Positions 28,378 through 37,578 of a stretch of DNA of 64,000 nt are shown in pieces. The DNA lies in assembly GCF_023074055.1 (NCBI RefSeq), contig NZ_JADPKR010000045.1, forward strand, positions 1-64,000, in the 5' to 3' direction. The notes under the pieces are model-generated. The model saw only the letters and a list, made by a program, of their open reading frames with translations, had not been told where the DNA came from and searched no databases. This stretch comes from Bradyrhizobium sp. 141. Its GTDB lineage: Bacteria; Pseudomonadota; Alphaproteobacteria; Rhizobiales; Xanthobacteraceae. The translations under genes were made by a program, and so were the position numbers. Position 1 is the first letter of the stretch, and each line of letters starts with the position of its first letter.

Positions 28378-29289
28378 CTACGTGCCGCGTCGCAGCAGGC
28401 TCACTGCGCGCCCGTCAATCACCAGCAGAGCGCTGCCGATGACGATGGCGCCCGCGATCTCGCGCATCGAGATCGGCTCACCCAGCACCAGCCATCCCAG
28501 CAGAATGGCCGTGACGGGAATGAGCAGCGTCACCAGCACGACGTTGCTCGCACCCGAGCGCCGCAGGATCTGAAAGAAGACGATGTAGGCGAGCGCCGTC
28601 GAGAGGCCGGCGAGGCCAAGCACCGCAAGCCAGGTTGTGAGGCTCGGCATCGGCAGACGCCAAGGCTGTTCCACAGCGCTAGCAACGAGCGCCATCATCA
28701 CTGTGGACGCCATCAGCTGAAACGTTGCCGTGCCGAGCGGGGCCGAGTCCTTCAGCAATGCCCGGGCCGCCAGTGCCGCAAAGCCGTAGCTCAGTGCGCC
28801 ACCAAGACAGAGCAGGATGCCGAGCCCCTGCCCCAGCCTCGTCTCGAGGCCCCATCCCCGCAGGACGAACACGCCCGCAAGGCCGAGCGCCACGCCGGCC
28901 ACGCGTCGTAGCCGCAAGGCTTCTTCGCCCGACGCCGCCATCACGAGAACGGTGAACAGCGGCGTGGTCGCGTTGAGGATCGAGGCCAGCCCGCTCGGAA
29001 TGAACGTCTGGCCGATCACGATCAGCGAGAACGGGATGACATTGTTGAGCAGCCCAATCACAACGAATGGCGTCCAACCTGAGATGCCCTTGGGGAAGCC
29101 GAGCCCCTGCACGCGCAGGAGTGGCACGAGAATGGCCGCCCCGAGCGCGACGCGCAGAAACACCAGCGTCAGCGGCGGCAGTTCTCGCAAGGCCGCGCCG
29201 TTGAAGAAGAACGAGCCGCCCCAGAGGATCGAGAGCACCGCGAGCAGCGACCAGTCGCGCGCGTCGATCCTGTTGTCGCTTGGGGGCAT
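28378..29289 (-). CDS. EamA/DMT-family transporter
   Basis: A 303-residue inner membrane protein with ten predicted helices in two EamA repeats. The first starts LLAVLSILWGGSFFFNGAAL; the second spans LSYGFAALAARALLKD to LGWLVLGEPISMREIAGA. Family members export amino acids or other metabolites; the substrate is not evident. It is followed on the same strand by the broken ABC binding-protein gene, 99 bp on. Confidence 0.87.
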   Translation of the reverse strand: MPPSDNRIDARDWSLLAVLSILWGGSFFFNGAALRELPPLTLVFLRVALGAAILVPLLRVQGLGFPKGISGWTPFVVIGLLNNVIPFSLIVIGQTFIPSGLASILNATTPLFTVLVMAASGEEALRLRRVAGVALGLAGVFVLRGWGLETRLGQGLGILLCLGGALSYGFAALAARALLKDSAPLGTATFQLMASTVMMALVASAVEQPWRLPMPSLTTWLAVLGLAGLSTALAYIVFFQILRRSGASNVVLVTLLIPVTAILLGWLVLGEPISMREIAGAIVIGSALLVIDGRAVSLLRRGT

Positions 29290-29598
29290 GGGGTTCTCAC
29301 ATCGGCGGCCGAGCCCGCTCGCCTAGGACAACGCTGCGAACAGTGCCACCCGATTTCCGATGAAACACCGGTTTACGAAACCGATGCCGGCAATGAATGG
29401 GGCGATCGAATTTGTCCCACGCGATGCTGGCCGGCTAGGGCGTGTATTCATAAACCCGATCAGCCCGCGCGGAGGCGGCGCCTTGTCCGTTCAGTTTTCA
29501 ATAGCGGACATCGCGAGGTCGCCCCAGCTGGTCGGCTAAGTGCCAAAGACGGACCGTTTACTCTCGCTGCGGTTCTGCTCGCGCTCCGCCTTTAGAGA
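29290..29598. other. Intergenic region, no gene seen
   Basis: About 310 bp between the EamA transporter start and the porin stop, with no credible frame or strong hairpin. A segment reading GGCGTGTATTCATAAACC near 29440, followed by an ATAGCGGACATCG motif, resembles degraded intergenic repeats I associate with this genus. I could not confirm that. Confidence 0.3.
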
Positions 29599-30375
29599 TC
29601 AATACTTCGCGATAAGCGGCCCGCCAAAACGGTAGCTGACGCGCGCGGTGACGATGTCGATGTCCTGACTGATGCGATCGGTGCGAGAGAACGCGCCGAG
29701 AGGGCCGGTGAAGTAGAAACTGTTGTTGCGCGAGCCCATGAAGCCATGGACATAGTCCACGCCGACGACGATGTTTGGTGCAACGCCGAAATCGAGACCG
29801 GCGCCAACCGCGCCACCCCAGCGAGTCTCGCTCGCTTTGTCGAAGACGAAGCCGGTCGCAGTGATGAAGCCCTCATACTTGTCGCTCGCGACGATGCCGC
29901 CACCCTTCACGTAGAATAGGACATTGCTCCAGGCGTAGCCGACCTGGCCAGTCACCAGACCGAAAGCATCGATCTTGGTGCGGTCGGAGCCTCCGCCACC
30001 TGCGAGCAGGCTGGGACCATTGGAGCCGCTCAGGTTGGCCCAATCGCCTTGCCCTTCAAGGCCGAAAACCCACGCGCCGCTCTGCCCGCGATAGCCTAGT
30101 TGTCCGCCGACCGCTGCTCCGCTCGCGGTATGGCATCCCTCCGACACAGGTGGGACCACCGCCGCACCGAGGATGTTCGTCACGATGTCCCAGCAATTCC
30201 GGCTCCAGCCGCCACCGCCGTTAACGCCGATGTAAAAGCCGCTCCAGTCGTACATTGCCGCGATCGGAGCCGGGGCCTTCGTATAAGGCCTTGCGGCGAG
30301 GTCCGCAGCAGATGCCGCGCCAGAGGTCGTCAAAATCGCGAAAAGTCCAGCCCCAGCACTTCCGAAACGACGCAT
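29599..30375 (-). CDS. Omp25/RopB-type outer membrane beta-barrel protein
   Basis: A 258-residue outer membrane protein. The signal peptide ends SGAASA-ADLAAR, followed by the family hallmark PIAAMYDWSGFYIGVNGGGG. The rest alternates glycine- and aromatic-rich strands and ends in an aromatic-containing strand RVSYRFGGPLIAKY, typical of eight-stranded barrels. Rhizobiales often carry many paralogues. The start at 30375 has GGGGGA just upstream. It has its own promoter region of about 230 bp. Confidence 0.92.
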   Translation of the reverse strand: MRRFGSAGAGLFAILTTSGAASAADLAARPYTKAPAPIAAMYDWSGFYIGVNGGGGWSRNCWDIVTNILGAAVVPPVSEGCHTASGAAVGGQLGYRGQSGAWVFGLEGQGDWANLSGSNGPSLLAGGGGSDRTKIDAFGLVTGQVGYAWSNVLFYVKGGGIVASDKYEGFITATGFVFDKASETRWGGAVGAGLDFGVAPNIVVGVDYVHGFMGSRNNSFYFTGPLGAFSRTDRISQDIDIVTARVSYRFGGPLIAKY

Positions 30376-30609
30376 TGCAATCCCCCAATCCAGCAACGGT
30401 TGGGTTCTGGCACGAATCCCCTAACTGCGACAGAACGCCTCAGTCCTCGGCCTACGATATTTGTGGCGTGTTGCCGAGTTGCAACGACGGATGCGGGCGC
30501 CACAGCAGGCTTGTCGCATCGTCCGCTTCGGGGTCACAAGCCGCCGAACACCTTCAAGGTCGGAGACTTCCGCTTTGCGTTGCTAAGCTGAAGTTTATGA
30601 GTACACGCC

Positions 30610-31491
30610 TTAAGCAGGCTTCTTCGGCCGCGACACCAGCTCGATCATCCTGCCTTCATCATCATCCGGCATCGCAGCCTTCGCCTGCGCGTAAGACTCG
30701 ACCGCGGCACGCGAGACCAGCGGCTTGTCCGCCAGCAGGCTCTCCGCAAGCTTCACCGCATAGGCGGCATCCTTGTGACGCAGCGCCGCCGTGAACGTCG
30801 CGCCGCTGAAATCGCGGGCAACCATGCGCTTGGAGTGACGCTGAACCTGCGGGCTCGCGGCCACGCCCGCCTGGATCGATTCCAGCACCAGGTTCATGTC
30901 GAGGCCGGCCTGCTCGGCGATCGCGAGGCCTTCGGCAAGCCCTGCGATCTGGATCGCGCCCATGAGGTTGTTGATGAGCTTGTAGACCGTGCCGGAGCCG
31001 ACGGCGCCGAAATGGCGGATGGTCGAGCCGATCGGGTCGAGATAAGGCCGCGCGCGCTCGAGATCGGCCGCGTCGGCGCCAACCAGCAGCGTCAGCTTTC
31101 CACTGGCGGCCGCGTCGGGCAGCCCCGTCACAGGGCAGTCGAGATAGATCAGCCCGCGCGCGTTGAGCTCGCGGCCCATGTCGCGGGCGTGGTCATAAGA
31201 GACGGTCGAGCATTCGATCGCGATGGTGCCTGATTTCGCGGTCTTGGCTGCGCCCTTCGGCCCGAGCCAGACTGCGCGGGAGGCTTCGTCGTCGGCGACC
31301 ATGGTCACGACGGCGTCGGCATCGATCGCGGCATCCTCAGGCGAGGTCGCCCAGTGCGCGCCGCGCGCGATCAGGTCGTCAGCCTTGGCCCTGCTGCGAT
31401 TCCACAGAGTCACCGTGAAGCCGGCATCGAGATAGCGGCCGGCCATACCGTGGCCCATCCGTCCAAGCCCGATGAAGGCGATGCGGGGCAT
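30610..31491 (-). CDS. NAD-binding beta-hydroxyacid dehydrogenase (HIBADH-like)
   Basis: A 293-residue oxidoreductase. The dinucleotide-binding motif is FIGLGRMGHGMA. The substrate signature DCPVTGLPDAAASGKLTLLVG has Leu-Pro where 3-hydroxyisobutyrate dehydrogenases usually have Ser-Gly-Gly. The catalytic lysine lies in YKLINNLM. It could reduce or oxidise small hydroxyacids such as 3-hydroxyisobutyrate or tartronate semialdehyde. It begins 2 bp after the prfB stop and is probably co-transcribed. Confidence 0.87.
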   Translation of the reverse strand: MPRIAFIGLGRMGHGMAGRYLDAGFTVTLWNRSRAKADDLIARGAHWATSPEDAAIDADAVVTMVADDEASRAVWLGPKGAAKTAKSGTIAIECSTVSYDHARDMGRELNARGLIYLDCPVTGLPDAAASGKLTLLVGADAADLERARPYLDPIGSTIRHFGAVGSGTVYKLINNLMGAIQIAGLAEGLAIAEQAGLDMNLVLESIQAGVAASPQVQRHSKRMVARDFSGATFTAALRHKDAAYAVKLAESLLADKPLVSRAAVESYAQAKAAMPDDDEGRMIELVSRPKKPA

Positions 31492-31493
31492 AA

Positions 31494-32625
<1,132 letters not shown>

Positions 32626-32733
32626 GTGGTTCTCGTGTCTCGCGGAATCCCGCGTGCAATTCGAGATGGGGATGTAGCGGCGGCGGCTGCAAAGCGCAAC
32701 CGCCGGAACCGTGATCGTCTGTGTTATCCGGCC

Positions 32734-35238
32734 TTAGTACAACCCGCCGGTGCCGGGCCGCATGAAGAAGCCGGAATCCGGCTGCTGCTGCTGCGAGGCC
32801 GGCATGCGTCCGTCGGCGTCGGCAACGCCGATGACGGAGTAATTGTCCGGCGGCGCCGTGCCCGGCTTGAAGGCTTCGAGGATGGTCCCGCCGGTCTCGC
32901 CGGGACCTGCGCGCATGCCGGTCTTGGAGACGACGCGCACGAGCTTGATGCCGGCAGGCACCTTGAACGGAACCGCCGGCTTGTCGGCAAGCGCGAGCTT
33001 GAGGAAATCGCGCGCGATGGGAGCCGCCAGATGGCCGCCGGTTGCGGCGTTGCCCTTACCCAGCGGACGCGGCTTGTCGTAGCCCATATAGATGGCGACG
33101 GCGACGTCGGGCGAGAAGCCGACGAACCAGGCGTCCTTGGCCTCGTTGGTGGTGCCGGTCTTGCCGGCAACCGGCTTGCCGACTTCCTTGATGACCGTGG
33201 CCGTACCGGCCTGCACCACGCCTTCCATCAGCTCGGTGATCTGATAGGCGGTCATGGAATCCAGCACCTGCTCGCGGCGGTCGATCAGCTGCGGCTCCGC
33301 CTGGTTCTTCCAGCCGCCCGGCGCATCGCAGCCGCGGCATTCACGCTGGTCGTGCTTGAAGATGGTGTGTCCGTAGCGGTCCTGGATACGGTCGATCAAC
33401 GTCGGCTTCACGCGGCGGCCGCCATTGGCGAGCATCGAGTACGCCGTGACCATGCGCATCGCCGTCGTCTCGCCGGCGCCCAGCGCGTACGAGAGATAGT
33501 TCGGCAGTTCGTCATAGACGCCGAAGCGGCGGGCATATTCGCCGATCAAGGGCATACCGATGTCCTGTGCGAGGCGCACCGTCACCGTGTTGAGGGACTG
33601 CCGCAGCGCGTTGCGCAGGGTCACCGGTCCCTGGAACTTGCCCGAGGAGAAGTTCTCCGGCCGCCACACGCCTGCGCCCTGCCCCTGATCGATTTCGATC
33701 GGAGCATCGAGCACGACGGTCGAGGGCGTATAGCCGTTGTCGAGTGCGGCCGAATAGACGATCGGCTTGAACGACGACCCCGGCTGCCGGTAGGCCTGCG
33801 TGGCGCGGTTGAACTGGCTCTGGTCGAACGAGAAGCCGCCGACCATCGCGAGCACGCGGCCGGTCCAGGGATCCATCGCCACCATGGCGCCGGACACTTC
33901 GGGGATCTGGCGCAGCCGGTACTGGCCTTCGACCGGCTGTCCCTCCTTGCTGTAGAGCGGATCGGCATAGATCACGTCGCCCGGCGCAAGCACCTGCGCC
34001 ACGGACGTTGGCGTCTTGCCCCTGGCATTGCCCTGGGCCGCGCGCGCCCAGCGCACGCCATCGAGTGTGACGAGGCCGGTCTCGCGCTGCTTGCTGATGG
34101 CGCCGCCAAGCTCGCGGCTCGGTTGGAAGCCGATGCGGGCCGACTGGTCGCTGGTCTCCAGCACCACCGCCATGCGCCATGGCGAGATGTCGGACAGCGA
34201 TTTGATCTCGGCGAGCTTCACGCCCCAATCACCCGAAACATCGAGCTTGCTTATGGCGCCGCGATAGCCCTGCTGCTCGTCATAGTTCACGAGGCCCGAG
34301 ACCATGGCCTTGCGCGCCATGACCTGGATCTTCGGATCGAGCGTGGTGCGGACGGAGAGACCGCCCTCGTACAGCTTCTTCTCGCCATAGCGCTCGAAGA
34401 TGTCGCGACGGACTTCCTCGGCAAAATATTCGCCCGCGAAGGTGTGGGCGCCGTTGGAACGGCTGGTGACGGCGAGCGGCTCCTTGCGCGCCTTGTCGGC
34501 GTCGGCCTGCTTGATCCAGCCGTTCTCCACCAGACGGTCGATCACGTAGTTGCGGCGCTCGACGGCGCGGTCGCGGTTGCGGACCGGATGCAGCGTCGCC
34601 GGCATCTTCGGCAGCGCGGCGAGGTAGGAGGCTTCAGCGACGGTCAGCTCGTTCACCGACTTGTCGAAATAGACCAGCGAAGCGGCTGCAATGCCGTAGG
34701 CGCCGAGGCCGAGATAAATCTCGTTCAGATACAGCTCGAGGATCTTGTCCTTCGAGTAGGTCTTCTCGATCCGCATCGCCAGCAAGGCTTCCTTGATCTT
34801 GCGGGCGAAGGAGACCTCGTTGGTCAGCAGGAAGTTCTTCGCAACCTGCTGGGTGATCGTGGAAGCGCCCTGCGGACGGCGGTTAGAACCGTAGTTCTGG
34901 ATGTAGACAACGCCGGCGCGCGCCATGCCGGTGTAGTCGATACCGCCATGCTCATAGAAATTCTTGTCCTCGGCTGCCAGGAACGCGTTGATCACGAGCT
35001 TGGGCACGGCCTGGATCGGCAAATACAGCCGCCGCTCCTTGGCGTATTCGCCGAGCAGCGAACCGTCGACCGCGTGCACGCGGGTCATCACCGGCGGCTC
35101 GTAATCCTGAAGCTGAGAGTAATCAGGCAAGTCCTTGGAGAAATGCCAAATCAGGCCTGCCACGGCCCCGACACCGACAAGGAACACCACCGTTCCCGCG
35201 GCGAACAGGAAGCCCATGAACCGCACCAGCAAGCGCAT
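32734..35238 (-). CDS. mrcA: Penicillin-binding protein 1A (transglycosylase/transpeptidase)
   Basis: An 834-residue bifunctional peptidoglycan synthase. One membrane helix (about 10-32) precedes the GT51 domain with the catalytic Glu in AAEDKNFYEHGG (about residue 90) and GASTITQQVAKN. An inserted OB-like region follows. The transpeptidase domain has Ser488-x-x-Lys491 (PGSSFKP), SLN in RQSLNTVTV, and KTGT starting at Lys693. All catalytic motifs are intact. The amiC-type amidase, PBP1A and prfB order is one I associate with Rhizobiales. A 336-bp gap upstream contains the amidase tail repeats. Confidence 0.96.
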   Translation of the reverse strand: MRLLVRFMGFLFAAGTVVFLVGVGAVAGLIWHFSKDLPDYSQLQDYEPPVMTRVHAVDGSLLGEYAKERRLYLPIQAVPKLVINAFLAAEDKNFYEHGGIDYTGMARAGVVYIQNYGSNRRPQGASTITQQVAKNFLLTNEVSFARKIKEALLAMRIEKTYSKDKILELYLNEIYLGLGAYGIAAASLVYFDKSVNELTVAEASYLAALPKMPATLHPVRNRDRAVERRNYVIDRLVENGWIKQADADKARKEPLAVTSRSNGAHTFAGEYFAEEVRRDIFERYGEKKLYEGGLSVRTTLDPKIQVMARKAMVSGLVNYDEQQGYRGAISKLDVSGDWGVKLAEIKSLSDISPWRMAVVLETSDQSARIGFQPSRELGGAISKQRETGLVTLDGVRWARAAQGNARGKTPTSVAQVLAPGDVIYADPLYSKEGQPVEGQYRLRQIPEVSGAMVAMDPWTGRVLAMVGGFSFDQSQFNRATQAYRQPGSSFKPIVYSAALDNGYTPSTVVLDAPIEIDQGQGAGVWRPENFSSGKFQGPVTLRNALRQSLNTVTVRLAQDIGMPLIGEYARRFGVYDELPNYLSYALGAGETTAMRMVTAYSMLANGGRRVKPTLIDRIQDRYGHTIFKHDQRECRGCDAPGGWKNQAEPQLIDRREQVLDSMTAYQITELMEGVVQAGTATVIKEVGKPVAGKTGTTNEAKDAWFVGFSPDVAVAIYMGYDKPRPLGKGNAATGGHLAAPIARDFLKLALADKPAVPFKVPAGIKLVRVVSKTGMRAGPGETGGTILEAFKPGTAPPDNYSVIGVADADGRMPASQQQQPDSGFFMRPGTGGLY

Positions 35239-35498
35239 TATCTGTTTATCCGTTCAAACTCTGGATCAGCCCAGTATCAGCCCAGTCTCGGCCCCTTGGC
35301 ACCCCAAACAGGCGCCAACTTCACGTCGCGAATTCACCGGCTTACGCAATACCATCAGTGCCGGACTTAAGACGCTTGCCGAACGGGGTTCTCGCCGATT
35401 CCGGAACCCCCCTGCGGCATTTTTATAAAGCGCCCGCTGTGGCCAAACTAGGGCTTTTGCGACGGGACGGAAAAACCCTTTCAGTTTGAAGACCCCAG
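35239..35498. other. Upstream region of PBP1A, no gene seen
   Basis: This 260-bp stretch holds no credible gene. TCAGCCCAG occurs twice in a row near 35268-35285. A T-rich patch (ATTTTTATAAAG, about 35421) could be part of a promoter for PBP1A on the minus strand. Confidence 0.3.
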
Positions 35499-35592
35499 GG
35501 TCGCCCAATTGGGGATCCCCCGGGTCGCCCCTTTGGGCGATCCCGAGGTCGTCAATTTGACGATCCCAGGGTCGTCAATTTGACGATCCCGC
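35499..35592 (-). repeat. Four tandem palindromic units covering the amidase stop codon
   Basis: Units start at 35499, 35523, 35547 and 35570 (period 23-24 bp), each beginning GGTCG and ending GATCCC or GATCCCC. Units 3 and 4 share TCGTCA-ATT-TGACGA; unit 2 has TCGCCC-CTTT-GGGCGA, a changed stem that still pairs; unit 1 has CCCAATTGGG. The amidase stop lies in unit 4, and unit 3 repeats its last codons and stop (Gly-Ser-Ser-Asn-stop). The run may serve as a transcript end or stabiliser. Confidence 0.8.
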
Positions 35593-36870
35593 CGTAGCCA
35601 ACCGCTTGGTCAAAAACCCGTCGATTGCCTGCGCCATCGAGCCCACAGCGCGGGACCGCCAGCCCTCGGAGACCAGATGTTCGAGGTCGCCCCTGTTGGA
35701 GACATAACCGATCTCGACCAGCACCGAGGGCACATCGGGCGCCTTCAGGACCCGGAAGCCGGCCGACTTCAGGGGATGCTTGTGCATCCGCACCGTCGAC
35801 TTCATTTCACCCATCAAAAGGCGGGCGAAACGGTTTGAAAAGGTACGGGTTTCGCGCTGCGTGAGGTCGATCAGGATGTCGGCGACGTCGGTCGGTTCCT
35901 CCGCCAGGTTGAAACCGGCGATCGCATCGGCCCGGTTTTCCGCATCCGCCAGCCGCTGGGCCTCGGCGTCGGACGCCTTGTCGGACAGCGTATAGATGGT
36001 CGCGCCCTGCGCATCGCCTTCGGCACGAGGCAGCGCGTCGGCATGAATCGAGACGAACAAGGCGGCCTTGAGATTGCGGGCGATCTTGGTCCGGTCATTG
36101 AGGGGAATGAAGGTGTCGTCGTCCCGGGTCATGACCACACGGTATTTGCCGGCCTTCTCCAGCTTGTCGCGCAGCGCCAGCCCAAAGGCCAGCACCAGGT
36201 TCTTCTCGCTCTCGCCGCTCGACTGCGTGCCATTGTCGATGCCGCCATGGCCGGGATCGATCACGACCACCGGGCGGCCATCGGCCTTCTGCTGCGCCGT
36301 TTCCGGGGCTGTCGTCGCGGGAGCCATTGCAGGCTTCGCCTCGGCGATGGTGGGCCGTAGCTGGGGACGATTTTCGGGCGCGAGCGACTGTGCGAAGGCG
36401 GCCCGGTCGACCTCTTCCAGCTCCAGCACAAGCCGGGCTGGCTGGCCGTTGGCGGCCTCCACCACGTAGGACTTGGCGATCCTGGCCGGTCCCGCCAGGT
36501 CGAACACGATTCGCGAGCCGCCTGGCATGACGAGCCCGTAGCGGAACGCCTTGACCAGTCCACGCCCCCCGGCCCCTGTGCCCGCCGGCAGCTGAAAATT
36601 GACCTGCGGCACGTCAACGACCACCCGGTACGGGTCGGCCAGCGTGACGGCGCGGAAGGTGATGGCCTGGTCGATGTCGAGAACGAAGCGGGTCTGCTTG
36701 CCGTCACCGGCCAGCCGGGCGGCCGAGGCAATCGGGAAATTCGCTACCGCAACAGCGGGTTGCGGCTGGCTCTCCGCCGCCCTCAGGCGCGAGGAATCAG
36801 CACATGGCAATGCTGCAGCGCACAGCAGCGCGCATCCCAGCAGAATCCGTCGATTTGTGCGGCTCGCCAC
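35575..36870 (-). CDS. N-acetylmuramoyl-L-alanine amidase, AmiC type with AMIN domain
   Basis: A 431-residue periplasmic amidase that removes stem peptides from peptidoglycan during division. A signal peptide (LLGCALLCAAALPCADS) is followed by an AMIN domain at about 45-150 (TRFVLDIDQAITFRAVTL) that targets the septum. The Amidase_3 domain starts at about 195, with zinc ligands in VVIDPGHGG, a Glu in SGESEKN, His in VSIHAD and the catalytic Glu in VLVEIGYVSN. The last four residues and stop fall in a tandem palindromic array. A perfect CtrA box lies 50 bp upstream of the start. Confidence 0.94.
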   Translation of the reverse strand: MASRTNRRILLGCALLCAAALPCADSSRLRAAESQPQPAVAVANFPIASAARLAGDGKQTRFVLDIDQAITFRAVTLADPYRVVVDVPQVNFQLPAGTGAGGRGLVKAFRYGLVMPGGSRIVFDLAGPARIAKSYVVEAANGQPARLVLELEEVDRAAFAQSLAPENRPQLRPTIAEAKPAMAPATTAPETAQQKADGRPVVVIDPGHGGIDNGTQSSGESEKNLVLAFGLALRDKLEKAGKYRVVMTRDDDTFIPLNDRTKIARNLKAALFVSIHADALPRAEGDAQGATIYTLSDKASDAEAQRLADAENRADAIAGFNLAEEPTDVADILIDLTQRETRTFSNRFARLLMGEMKSTVRMHKHPLKSAGFRVLKAPDVPSVLVEIGYVSNRGDLEHLVSEGWRSRAVGSMAQAIDGFLTKRLATAGSSN

Positions 36871-36918
36871 CGATTCCGCGCCTCCGAGCAGCCCTTTTAA
36901 CGCAATAGAACCACAGGG

Positions 36919-36933
36919 TTAATCGATCCTTAA
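36919..36933 (-). promoter_or_regulatory. CtrA-type binding site upstream of the amidase
   Basis: TTAA-TCGATCC-TTAA is an exact match to the alphaproteobacterial CtrA box TTAA-N7-TTAA, 49 bp before the amidase start. CtrA times division and envelope genes, so a septal amidase is a sensible target. Confidence 0.6.
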
Positions 36934-37069
36934 TGACAGAAATGCGAAACTCGCTGACTGTGACCGCCGTGCGACGCTCCCTTGCACGTATGGCTCATTC
37001 CTCGTATGTACGGAATGCTGACGGCCGATATTTCCGGTTGTGTCGCATTCAGCCTGCCGGTGCATCGCC

Positions 37070-37094
37070 GGAACTCTCAAGGTTTGAGAATTCC
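37070..37094. promoter_or_regulatory. Palindrome in the rne upstream region
   Basis: GGAACTCTCAA-GGT-TTGAGAATTCC pairs 10 of 11 bases. It could be an operator or the stem of a leader hairpin; it lies about 485 bp before the rne start. Confidence 0.4.
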
Positions 37095-37578
37095 AGCGTT
37101 TTCCGTTTCCCTCTAAGACCAGCGCGGTGCGCGGCAGCGAGGTGGAGCGGGTCAAGCGTCGGCGGCGGACGGTCCTAAGTTACCACTCGCGTGACCGGGA
37201 CAGTTCTTCTGACAGCGACGTAACCCATTACCCGGTCCCTTGATCCCAAGGGAGCGGTTCGTGATCCCCAAGGCGAGCGCGCTCGCGCCATGCCTGGCCA
37301 GCAGCAACTGATTGAAGGGCGGCCTCGCCGCCCAATGTTTCATACGGGCCGACGCTTGATGCGCCAGACTGTGCCGACGAATTCTGAAGGACCATTCGCG
37401 ACGCTGCGGAGTGAAAATCCCGCACGCCGCCGTGGTCCTGAAGCTTCCGGTTCGGCAAGGCGCGAGAGACGGCGTTTCGGCCTTCCCCTCACCCCCGAAT
37501 CAGGTGGACCGTCGCGTCACCCGGCGGCGCGATACGCGCCCACGGTGAATCGCGCCCGCCGCCGCCAAGAGTTAAGAC

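Larger units (their letters stand above)
36871..37578. other. Long region between the amidase and rne, no gene seen
   Basis: About 700 bp divergent spacer. It holds the amidase promoter (CtrA box at 36919-36933), a palindrome at 37070-37094, and probably a long 5' leader for rne. RNase E commonly controls its own mRNA through its leader. Short frames here lack homology or ribosome sites. Confidence 0.45.

Noticed and set aside
32626..35370. Open frame of about 900 codons on the plus strand over PBP1A
   Set aside because: PBP1A on the minus strand has all catalytic motifs; the plus frame has none and is a codon-bias artefact.
35499..35592. Short regular repeats that could suggest a CRISPR array
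   Set aside because: Units of 23-24 bp are contiguous without unique spacers, each is palindromic, and no cas genes are present.
36599..36922. Plus-strand frame across the amidase start region
   Set aside because: It is antisense to the amidase signal peptide and AMIN domain and has no ribosome site or motif.
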